From an uncultured Synergistales bacterium (lineage in GTDB: Bacteria; Synergistota; Synergistia; Synergistales; Aminobacteriaceae): a stretch of 5,779 nucleotides of DNA. Location: the NCBI GenBank assembly GCA_937957815.1, contig CALFXN010000483.1, positions 1 through 5,779 of the forward strand. The letters run 5' to 3'. Below the pieces are notes generated by a model. The model saw only the letters and a list, made by a program, of their open reading frames with translations, made no database searches and was not told the origin of the DNA. How positions within the stretch are numbered: the first letter of the stretch is position 1; each line of letters starts with the position of its first letter. This document shows positions 1 through 5,413 of the stretch, piece by piece. The translations under genes and the position numbers were made by a program.

Positions 1-455
1 AGCGCTATCCCGACCGTGCCGCTCGTGCTCCACGAGCTTCCCGTCGAGAGAGAGACCACCGCACAGATAAGAAGGGATGCAAGCAGGAAGTATTGCGGCG
101 ACAGGAGATTGAGACCATAGTAGATGAGCGACGGGACGACGCCGCTCTGAATCCAGGATCCCACGAGGCCCCCGATCGCGAGAAGAATGATGATGGCCTG
201 CATCGCGACCGTTATCGCCGAAACGATTCCCTCTTCGAGGCGTTTCCACGGAGTACGGAGTAGCACCATCCCGGATACCGCCGAGAACGTTGTCGCGAGA
301 AAGAGCGGAATATGCGCGCTCAGCCCGAGACCGAACGTCCAACCGCTTCCCGTCTTGATGCTCAGAACGCCGTAACTGATGATCAACGCATCGACAATCA
401 GGACTACCAGTGCTTCAGTGATGGTCGGTTTCCTCCAGGATCGTTCCGTTCCCAT
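1..455 (-). CDS. nhaC: NhaC-family Na+/H+ antiporter, N-terminal 151 residues (3' end outside window)
   Basis: This is a polytopic inner-membrane protein, read by translating the minus strand from the ATG at 455-453 with no stop before the window edge. NhaC-type antiporters exchange Na+ for H+ across the cytoplasmic membrane. Hydrophobic segments are visible at about residues 13-32 (EALVVLIVDALIIS), 46-66 and 77-97. The best family signature is residues 99-151, containing GSWIQSGVVPSLIYYGL (99-115) and then LICAVVSLSTGSSW (129-142) followed by TSGTVGIA. This GTVP-LIYYGL / TG(S/T)SWGT-GTVG pattern is characteristic of NhaC. Family members are usually 450-500 residues, so about two thirds is missing. 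The start is supported by GGAGGGG (470-464), 8 nt before the ATG. The gene follows the stress-operon terminator and so is probably a separate transcription unit. The ion specificity is inferred from the family. Confidence 0.88.
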   Translation of the reverse strand, partial: MGTERSWRKPTITEALVVLIVDALIISYGVLSIKTGSGWTFGLGLSAHIPLFLATTFSAVSGMVLLRTPWKRLEEGIVSAITVAMQAIIILLAIGGLVGSWIQSGVVPSLIYYGLNLLSPQYFLLASLLICAVVSLSTGSSWSTSGTVGIA

Positions 456-459
456 GCCA

Positions 460-543
460 CTATCCCCTCCGGTATGAAAAAGCGATCATCGCCGCGATCG
501 CAGCGAGCAACACGGGCCCATTATAGGACACTTCTCCGGACAT
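460..543 (-). CDS. Possible 27-residue single-span membrane peptide upstream of nhaC
   Basis: The ATG at 543-541 opens a 27-codon frame ending in TAG at 462-460, four bases before the nhaC ATG. The peptide begins MSGEVSYNG. It then has a hydrophobic run of about 16 residues (GPVLLAAIAAMIAFSY) and ends in RRG, which is what a small single-pass membrane peptide with a positively charged cytoplasmic tail looks like. The ribosome site is weak (AGG in GCAGGTGC, about 8 nt upstream). Only about 20 nt separates the ATG from the T-tract of the preceding terminator, leaving no room for a promoter. A perfect TATAAT also falls inside the frame and could start nhaC transcription downstream of this ATG. 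I recognise no family. It may be a real small subunit or leader, or a chance frame. Confidence 0.25.
   Translation of the reverse strand: MSGEVSYNGPVLLAAIAAMIAFSYRRG
464..470 (-). promoter_or_regulatory. Shine-Dalgarno sequence of the NhaC-family gene
   Basis: GGAGGGG lies 8 nt upstream of the ATG at 455. It is the strongest ribosome binding site in this part of the window and fixes the antiporter start. It also overlaps the last codons (CGG AGG GGA TAG) of the possible small ORF at 543-460, an arrangement typical of translational coupling if that ORF is real. Confidence 0.8.
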
Positions 544-547
544 TCGA
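520..547 (-). promoter_or_regulatory. Candidate promoter for the NhaC-family gene
   Basis: A perfect -10 hexamer, TATAAT, is read on the minus strand at 525-520. The -35 region is poor: the best 16-bp-spaced hexamer is TCGAAT (547-542), matching TTGACA at three positions. Transcription would start near 513, giving an untranslated leader of about 55-60 nt that includes the strong Shine-Dalgarno at 470-464. Its position just after the operon terminator supports a promoter here. The weak -35 means an activator may be needed, or that TATAAT is merely the Tyr-Asn codons of the overlapping small ORF. Confidence 0.45.
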
Positions 548-564
548 GCACCTGCGGAAAAATT

Positions 565-597
565 AAAAAAACGGAGCGCCTGAACTTCCGCGCTCCG
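565..597 (-). terminator. Intrinsic terminator of the ctsR-clpC operon
   Basis: On the minus strand an 8-bp perfect GC-rich stem, CGGAGCGC (597-590) pairing with GCGCTCCG (579-572), encloses a 10-nt loop. It is followed immediately by seven T residues (571-565), then AA and five more T. It begins 29 nt after the parvulin stop codon, the expected place for Rho-independent termination. There is no T-run on the other strand, so it acts only on leftward transcription. It separates the stress operon from nhaC. Confidence 0.88.
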
Positions 598-626
598 GAG
601 TGTTGCTTCATCTCGTGTATCCGCCG

Positions 627-1478
627 CTATTTCGTTGTCGTCCTGAGAACTTCGGTCGATACGACGGGTTTGAGTCGTTCCCTGAGTTGCTCCAGATCCT
701 TCGAGAGGTAGTTTCGTCCGAGGGCCTCTCTGATCAAGTCTCGGCACTCCACGAATTCCAGCGGACGGCGTTCCCTGCGTTCGAGGATCTGAAAGACGTG
801 ATACCCGTATTCCGAGCGTACCGGCTTCGATACGGCGCCTTCGGCGAGCGAAAAAAGAACGTCGTCGACATTCTGCGGCATCGAGTGACGCCTGATCCAT
901 CCGAGATCGCCGCCGCTCCGCGAACTGACCGGATCGATGCTTTTCCCTTCCGCAAGCATGTCGAACGATGCTCCTCCCATGAGATCGATGCACGCATTCC
1001 GCGCCTCTTCTTCGGTCCTGAAGAGAAGCTGGCGCACGTGCACTTCATCGTCCTGAAAGAACAGCTCCCGGTGCGAGTCGTAGAATGCCCTGAGAGCGCC
1101 GTCGCTCATATCCCAGTGCTCCGACGCCCATCCGACGTACGCCTGCGCAAGAAGGTTGATCTCGTTCCAGCGGATCTGCGCCGCCACCCTCCGTTCCAGA
1201 TGAAGCCCCTGAAGTTGGGCGGCTTTTGCCAGGAGCATGGATTCAACGATATTATCCAGAAAGAGTTTTGTATCCGCCTCGTTCATCTGATCCAGGATCA
1301 CCGAGGCGATTCCCTCGTTTCCGCCTGCCTGCTGCGCGAGCAGGTAGCGCACCTCCTCCACCGATACGGTCTCATCCCCGCAACGGATGACCGGAGCCCG
1401 CTCTTCGGAAAAGAGCGGGCGTTCCGGGAACAGGATCGCACAAACCGCGAACAGGAGAAGAAATCTTCCGGCGCGCAC
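627..1478 (-). CDS. Exported parvulin-type peptidyl-prolyl cis-trans isomerase (PrsA/SurA-like foldase)
   Basis: A 283-residue protein with a probable Sec signal: MRAGR, then the hydrophobic core FLLLFAVCAILF (6-17), with a likely cleavage near LFS-EE (22-26). There is no good lipobox, since Val precedes Cys13, so it is probably secreted or membrane-tethered rather than a lipoprotein. A helical SurA/PrsA-like N-terminal region (about 36-135) precedes a PpiC/rotamase domain (about 145-235) with the family motifs SGGDLGW (188-194) and GYHVFQI (225-231), and a charged C-terminal helix follows. Family members speed prolyl isomerisation and folding of exported proteins. The first conserved parvulin histidine (the H of the xSHIL motif) is Gln150 here (VRQLLF), while His227 is kept, so catalysis may be weak. 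The GTG start at 1478 is chosen because AAGGAG (1492-1487) lies 8 nt upstream. The gene begins 4 nt after the protease stop codon and is last in the operon. Confidence 0.9.
   Translation of the reverse strand: MRAGRFLLLFAVCAILFPERPLFSEERAPVIRCGDETVSVEEVRYLLAQQAGGNEGIASVILDQMNEADTKLFLDNIVESMLLAKAAQLQGLHLERRVAAQIRWNEINLLAQAYVGWASEHWDMSDGALRAFYDSHRELFFQDDEVHVRQLLFRTEEEARNACIDLMGGASFDMLAEGKSIDPVSSRSGGDLGWIRRHSMPQNVDDVLFSLAEGAVSKPVRSEYGYHVFQILERRERRPLEFVECRDLIREALGRNYLSKDLEQLRERLKPVVSTEVLRTTTK
1396..1420 (-). other. Perfect 10-bp hairpin inside the 5' coding region of the parvulin gene
   Basis: GCCCGCTCTT and its exact complement AAGAGCGGGC are separated by a 5-nt loop. The hairpin spans codons 20-28, around the predicted signal-peptide cleavage site. 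No T-run follows on either strand, so it is not an ordinary terminator. In the mRNA it would be a very stable stem about 60 nt after the start codon. Any effect on ribosome speed or mRNA processing is inference. Confidence 0.6.
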
Positions 1479-1482
1479 GGCG

Positions 1483-2328
1483 CTAACTCCTTTTTTCTTG
1501 CATGTTCCCGGAAGGGGTTCCCGGGTACGGCAACGGAATATACTGGACGGACGGACGGCCCTCGCCCGACTGCGGGTAGAGACTCATAATATCGCAGATA
1601 CTGTCTCCGACATCCGTTTTCACAGGGAGTCCCAGAATCGCGGCTTCTTCGGCCGTTATCGGGTAGTCGTGGGTCCATCGTCCTTCGGTCAGCGCAATCG
1701 CTGTTCTTTTCGCCTCTTCTCCTCCCATTCGTTCGCGAAGGAGCGACTCCACGAACGTCTGCGTCTGCGCGATCGCCTTTTCGCTCACATCGGCGAGAAT
1801 GAGCGTCGAATCGTCCACCTCGGAAACCGGCTTCCGCCCGACAGCCTTCAGGATGGACGCGGCCGGATACTGGCCTATCTGCGGATCGACGGGTCCGAGC
1901 ACCGCGTAGCGATCCATAAGGATCTCGTCGGCAGCGAGCGCGATCATCGTTCCGCCGGACATCGCGTAGTGCGGCACCACCACCGTGACTTTCGCGGGAT
2001 GTTGTTTGAGCGCGTACGCGATCTGCTCGGCGGCGAGCAGGAGCCCCCCGGGAGTGTGGACGATCAGATCGATCGGCGTACTCTCCGCAGTCAGGCGGAT
2101 CGCGCGGAGAATCTGTTCCGAATCCTCTATGTTGATGTAGTTCCGGGAGAAGAGCCCCCAGAAGCCGACGCTCTCCTGCCGGTGTATCAGCGTGATGATT
2201 CTCGTCCCTCGGTGCTTTTCGCACGCACGCAACATCGAGTAGCGTTTCCACCTGAGAAGTTGCTGGCGCAACTGCGGGATAACGAAAAAGAAGATCAGAA
2301 GCAGGAACCACACGCCGGAACCGTCCAT
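1483..2328 (-). CDS. Membrane-anchored ClpP-fold serine protease of the SDH (serine dehydrogenase proteinase) family
   Basis: A 281-residue protein of the SDH_sah/DUF114 group in the ClpP/crotonase superfamily. One N-terminal membrane span (about residues 6-20, VWFLLLIFFFVIPQL) is followed by R21, R26, K28 and R29, so by the positive-inside rule the protease domain faces the cytosol. The ClpP-like core starts near residue 42. It has the oxyanion-type glycine turn HTPGG (91-95), the nucleophile motif YAMSGGTMIALAADEI (121-136, Ser124) and the family signature LGPVDPQIGQYPA (144-156). GRWTHDYPI (216-224) supplies His220 and Asp221, and Lys184 is another possible base; which residue completes the active site is not decided by sequence. 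The ATG at 2328 has GGAGGG (2340-2335) 6 nt upstream. The gene starts 39 nt after the clpC stop. Physiological substrates of this family are poorly known, so a role in membrane or stress proteolysis is inferred from the operon. Confidence 0.87.
   Translation of the reverse strand: MDGSGVWFLLLIFFFVIPQLRQQLLRWKRYSMLRACEKHRGTRIITLIHRQESVGFWGLFSRNYINIEDSEQILRAIRLTAESTPIDLIVHTPGGLLLAAEQIAYALKQHPAKVTVVVPHYAMSGGTMIALAADEILMDRYAVLGPVDPQIGQYPAASILKAVGRKPVSEVDDSTLILADVSEKAIAQTQTFVESLLRERMGGEEAKRTAIALTEGRWTHDYPITAEEAAILGLPVKTDVGDSICDIMSLYPQSGEGRPSVQYIPLPYPGTPSGNMQEKRS
1487..1492 (-). promoter_or_regulatory. Shine-Dalgarno of the parvulin gene, embedded in the end of the protease gene
   Basis: AAGGAG lies 8 nt before the GTG at 1478 and overlaps the last codons of the upstream protease gene, just before its TAG at 1485-1483. 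It decides the GTG start and makes translational coupling of the two genes likely. Confidence 0.8.
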
Positions 2329-2367
2329 ATCATTCCCTCCCCGAAGGCACCCTGGTTTGCACGCGTA

Positions 2368-4830
2368 TCACTTGCCCGCGGACATCGAAAACGTCAGGCC
2401 TTCCTTCCCTCCGTCCACGGAGACCGTGACTCCGGGCGACGCCGTCCCGTCCAGAAGCATGTCCGCGATCCTGTCTTCGACGAGGCGCTGAATGGTCCTC
2501 CGCAGCGGCCGCGCTCCGAAACGCGGCTTGTACCCCTCATGGAGCAGGAATTCACGCGCACTTTCCGACACGACGATCGACATCTTCTGTTCCCTGATCC
2601 TTGAGGCGACCTCACCGACCATGATATCGACGATCCGGAGCATGGAGTCCTTCCCGAGCGGCCGGAACACGATGGTTTCGTCGATCCTGTTGAGGAACTC
2701 GGGCCTGAACGTATGGTTCACTTCGTCCATTATCGTGTTCTTCATCTTGTCCCAATCGTAGGGGTCGGATGCGTCCCCCGATGAGAACCCGAGGGAAGAT
2801 CCTTTCGCGAAATCGCGGGCACCGACATTGCTCGTCATAATAATGACCGCGTTCCGGAAATCCACTGTGTGTCCCTGCCCGTCGGCCAACCGCCCGTCTT
2901 CCATGATCTGCAGAAGGACATTGAAGACGTCGGGATGCGCTTTTTCGATCTCGTCGAAGAGCACCACGGAATACGGCTTCCTGCGGATCGCCTCGGTGAG
3001 TTTCCCGCCCTCTTCGTACCCCACGTACCCGGGAGGCGCCCCGATGAGTTTGGAAACCTCGTGACGCTCCATGAACTCGCTCATATCGAGCCGAATCATC
3101 GCGTGATCGCTTCCGAAAAGAAAGACTGCCAGGGACCGCGCCAGCTCCGTCTTTCCGACACCGGTCGGACCGAGGAACAGGAAGCTCCCGATCGGGCGTC
3201 CGGGATCCTTGAGACCGCTTCTCGCCCGACGTACCGCGCGGGCAACGGAATGAACCGCTTCATTCTGCCCGATGAGTCGTTTTTCGATTTCTTCCTCCAT
3301 GCGCAGCAGTCGCTTCGACTCTTCCTCCGAGATCTGCGAAACGGGAATTCCGGTCCATTCGGAAACGATCGTGGCAATATCCTCTTCCGTCACAACCGGG
3401 CGTTCTTCGTTTCTCTTCGAATGCCACGTCCTCCTGCATTCCTCGAGCTCGTCCGAAAGCCTGCGTTCCTCGTCGCGGAGATGCGCCGCCTTCTCGAACT
3501 CCTGAGAATCGACTGCGGCCTCCTTTTCGCGCCGGATCTCCTCGAGACGCCTCTCGAGCCCCTTCAGATCCTCCGGGGCTTCCATCGTGTGAAGACGCGC
3601 GCGCGCCCCCGCCTCGTCGATCAGGTCGATCCCCTTGTCCGGAAGAAATCGCTCCGTGATGTACCGGGACGACAGGCGGGCGGCGGACTCGATCGCGTTA
3701 TCGGAGATGACCGCACGATGGTGCGATTCGTAGCGGTCGCGCAATCCACGCAGGATACTGATCGAATCCGCCACAGACGGCTCATCGACCATAACCGGCT
3801 GGAAACGCCGTTCAAGAGCGGCGTCCTTTTCGATGTGTTTCCGATATTCCTCGACCGTCGTCGCGCCGATGACCTGGAACTCGCCCCTCGACAGGCTCGG
3901 CTTGAGGATGTTCGCCGCGTCGACGGCCCCCTCCGCGCCTCCGGCGCCGACGATCGTATGGATCTCGTCGATGAACAGGATGACATCCCTGCACTCCCGC
4001 AGTTCCTTGACGACCTTGCGCATCCGCTCCTCGAATTCGCCCCGGTATTTCGTCCCCGCAACGAGATTTCCCATATTGAGCTGAAAGACGCGCTTGTCGC
4101 GGAGAATCTCAGGAATCGAGCCCGACGCGATCCGCTGGGCGAGCCCCTCGACGATCGCCGTTTTGCCGACGCCCGGGTCGCCGATCAGAACGGGGTTGTT
4201 TTTCGTCCTCCGACAGAGGATCTGGACGACCCGCTGAATCTCCTTCTCTCGCCCGATGACGGGATCGAGTTCGTCCTGATGCGCCTTCTCGGTGATATCC
4301 ACACCGAGCTGGTCAAGCGTCGGCGTCTTCGTCTTCGCTTTTTTCCGGGACTGTTCCCCGGAACCGTCGACATCCCGTTCGGCCGGACTGTCTCCTCCCG
4401 AGAGGATCCGACCGATTTCGCGCTGCACCGACGCGTAATCGACACCCGTCGATGTGAGCGTCTGAGCTGCGATTCCCTCTGCTTCGGACAGAATCCCGAG
4501 AAGGATGTGTTCCGTTCCGACGTAGTTGACCCCCATCCCACGGGCCTCGCGAATAGACAGGTCGAGAACCCGCTTTGCCCTCGGGCTCAGCGGAAGGTCC
4601 ACGGGCTTCAGGATGGGGTTGTTCCGTCCCGTGGTCTCTTCGATGCGCTTCCAGAGCGCCTTCGTATCCACTCCAAGCGTCTCGAGCACCTGACAGGCGA
4701 CGCCCTCCCCCTCGGCGATGATCCCGAGGAGAATATGTTCCGTTCCGATGACGTCGTGCCCCAGCCTGAGCGCTTCCCTGTGCGCCAGTTGCACGACTTT
4801 CCTTCCCCGTTCAGTGAAAAACTGCCACAT
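2368..4830 (-). CDS. clpC: ATP-dependent Clp protease ATP-binding subunit ClpC (Hsp100 AAA+ unfoldase)
   Basis: An 820-residue full-length ClpC, a hexameric cytosolic unfoldase that feeds substrates to ClpP. Two Clp-N repeats come first, each with TEHILLGI (30-37 and 106-113). The D1 AAA+ module has Walker A GDPGVGKT (217-224), pore loop KYRGEFEER (261-269) and Walker B ILFIDEI (284-290). A short M-domain with a UVR motif ([14 protein letters not shown], 442-455) is the ClpC hallmark and rules out ClpA and ClpB. D2 has Walker A GPTGVGKT (554-561), pore loop GYVGYEEGG (601-609), Walker [12 protein letters not shown] (622-632) and the C-terminal sensor region FGARPLRR (771-778). The LGF tripeptide (680-682) occupies the ClpP-docking loop position (VGF in Bacillus), so it should pair with a ClpP encoded elsewhere. 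Glu31 and Glu107 match the phosphoarginine-binding glutamates of Bacillus ClpC. The start is supported by AAGGGA upstream. The gene lies 42 nt after ctsR with no promoter or terminator between them. Confidence 0.98.
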   Translation of the reverse strand: MWQFFTERGRKVVQLAHREALRLGHDVIGTEHILLGIIAEGEGVACQVLETLGVDTKALWKRIEETTGRNNPILKPVDLPLSPRAKRVLDLSIREARGMGVNYVGTEHILLGILSEAEGIAAQTLTSTGVDYASVQREIGRILSGGDSPAERDVDGSGEQSRKKAKTKTPTLDQLGVDITEKAHQDELDPVIGREKEIQRVVQILCRRTKNNPVLIGDPGVGKTAIVEGLAQRIASGSIPEILRDKRVFQLNMGNLVAGTKYRGEFEERMRKVVKELRECRDVILFIDEIHTIVGAGGAEGAVDAANILKPSLSRGEFQVIGATTVEEYRKHIEKDAALERRFQPVMVDEPSVADSISILRGLRDRYESHHRAVISDNAIESAARLSSRYITERFLPDKGIDLIDEAGARARLHTMEAPEDLKGLERRLEEIRREKEAAVDSQEFEKAAHLRDEERRLSDELEECRRTWHSKRNEERPVVTEEDIATIVSEWTGIPVSQISEEESKRLLRMEEEIEKRLIGQNEAVHSVARAVRRARSGLKDPGRPIGSFLFLGPTGVGKTELARSLAVFLFGSDHAMIRLDMSEFMERHEVSKLIGAPPGYVGYEEGGKLTEAIRRKPYSVVLFDEIEKAHPDVFNVLLQIMEDGRLADGQGHTVDFRNAVIIMTSNVGARDFAKGSSLGFSSGDASDPYDWDKMKNTIMDEVNHTFRPEFLNRIDETIVFRPLGKDSMLRIVDIMVGEVASRIREQKMSIVVSESAREFLLHEGYKPRFGARPLRRTIQRLVEDRIADMLLDGTASPGVTVSVDGGKEGLTFSMSAGK

Positions 4831-4872
4831 TCTCGTTCCCTTCCCTTGTCATGAATCACTTCGCGGAAAAAA

Positions 4873-5352
4873 TCACGCGAGCGCCAGGCTCCGGAGCATG
4901 CGCTTGAGCAGTTCCGCCTGCAGTGCGTTCCTCTTGTAGGGCGAAACGTCGAACTCCGATGTTCCGACATCGTCCACATAGCGGAGCGCGACTTCGATGA
5001 GCAGGCGTTCCTTGGCATCGATCATCCCGCGCTCCTGAAGCGAAGCCAGCAGCCGCTTGGCATCCTGTTCCGTCAAAGAATCGCCGACGATGTCCTCGAT
5101 GTGGACGATCCGGTCTTCGGGCATGTCGTAGCATATCTTGACGATCCTGATGAATCCATGTCCGCCGCGCTGGCTCTCGACGATATATCCCCGTTCCGGC
5201 GTGAAACGGCTCCGGAGAACATAGTTGATCTGGCTCGGCACGCAGCCGAAAATCTCCGCAAGTTCCTTGCGGCGAAGAGAAACCGCACTCTCGTCTTCAT
5301 CGGCGAACAGGTTGTTGATGTAGTTTTCGATGACTCTGGTGAGGCTCGGCAT
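4873..5352 (-). CDS. ctsR: CtsR, transcriptional repressor of class III heat-shock (clp) genes
   Basis: A 159-residue dimeric winged-helix repressor, the usual family length. The N-terminal DNA-binding domain includes LRRKELAEIFGCVPSQINYVL (26-46, helix-turn-helix), then RFTPERGYIVES (49-60) and the wing RGGHGFIRI (62-70). In Bacillus-type proteins this wing is RGGGGYIRI, so one glycine of the heat-sensing loop is replaced by His65 here. The C-terminal helical dimerisation domain covers about 80-159. CtsR binds tandem heptads over clp promoters and releases them on heat or protein stress. A matching operator lies directly upstream (5397-5413), implying autoregulation of the whole operon. The ATG at 5352 is preceded by AGGGGG (5365-5360), 7 nt away. 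The in-frame ATG at 5385 is excluded by a stop codon after nine codons. mcsA and mcsB, the usual neighbours that modulate CtsR, are not between it and clpC. Confidence 0.97.
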   Translation of the reverse strand: MPSLTRVIENYINNLFADEDESAVSLRRKELAEIFGCVPSQINYVLRSRFTPERGYIVESQRGGHGFIRIVKICYDMPEDRIVHIEDIVGDSLTEQDAKRLLASLQERGMIDAKERLLIEVALRYVDDVGTSEFDVSPYKRNALQAELLKRMLRSLALA

Positions 5353-5383
5353 TCTTCAACCCCCTACGTTCCATGGTGCTGCC

Positions 5384-5412
5384 ATTGTAGAGCATTGGTC
5401 AGATATAGTCAA
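5384..5412 (-). promoter_or_regulatory. Sigma-A/sigma-70 type promoter of the ctsR-clpC operon
   Basis: On the minus strand the -35 hexamer TTGACT (5412-5407) and the -10 hexamer TACAAT (5389-5384) each match consensus at five of six positions and are separated by exactly 17 bp. Transcription should start near 5377, giving a leader of about 25 nt that contains the ctsR ribosome site. The plsY stop codon TGA (5411-5409) lies inside the -35 box. No other promoter is visible in the short gaps downstream, so all four operon genes probably depend on this one. Confidence 0.88.
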
Positions 5413-5413
5413 T
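5397..5413 (+). promoter_or_regulatory. CtsR operator (tandem heptad box)
   Basis: The plus strand reads GGTCAGA-TAT-AGTCAAT. The known CtsR box is (A/G)GTCAAA-NAN-(A/G)GTCAAA: a direct repeat of heptads with a 3-nt spacer. Each heptad deviates at one position and the spacer fits NAN. The site covers the -35 box and the upstream part of the -35/-10 spacer of the ctsR promoter, so bound CtsR would block RNA polymerase. I saw no second complete site in the window. Confidence 0.82.

Noticed and set aside
187..566. Two short plus-strand frames opposite the start of nhaC
   Set aside because: The minus strand here encodes a clear NhaC N-terminus; these frames have no ribosome sites or recognisable features.
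460..993. 177-codon minus-strand frame overlapping the parvulin gene
   Set aside because: Most of it is an out-of-frame reading of the parvulin gene and it crosses the terminator hairpin. Only the last 27 codons are kept as a separate, low-confidence small ORF.
600..1589. 329-codon plus-strand frame opposite the parvulin gene
   Set aside because: It is antisense to a gene with signal peptide and rotamase motifs, and shows no domain or plausible start signal of its own.
1387..2604. 405-codon plus-strand frame opposite the SDH protease, with ends overlapping parvulin and clpC
   Set aside because: It spans the ends of three well-supported minus-strand genes, has low-complexity Arg-rich content and no family features.
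4308..4320. Second isolated GGTCAA-like heptad inside clpC
   Set aside because: No partner heptad at the required spacing; it encodes the conserved LDQLG residues and is explained by coding.
2869..4854. 661-codon open frame on the plus strand, antisense to clpC
   Set aside because: It lies wholly opposite a clear full-length ClpC, its translation is rich in Arg, Pro and Asp with no recognisable domain, and it has no ribosome site. Long antisense frames are common opposite GC-rich genes.
5071..5080. GTCAAA half-site within ctsR, resembling one CtsR heptad
   Set aside because: The sequence 3 nt further on (TCGCCGA) is not a second heptad, and the site is inside coding sequence far from any promoter.
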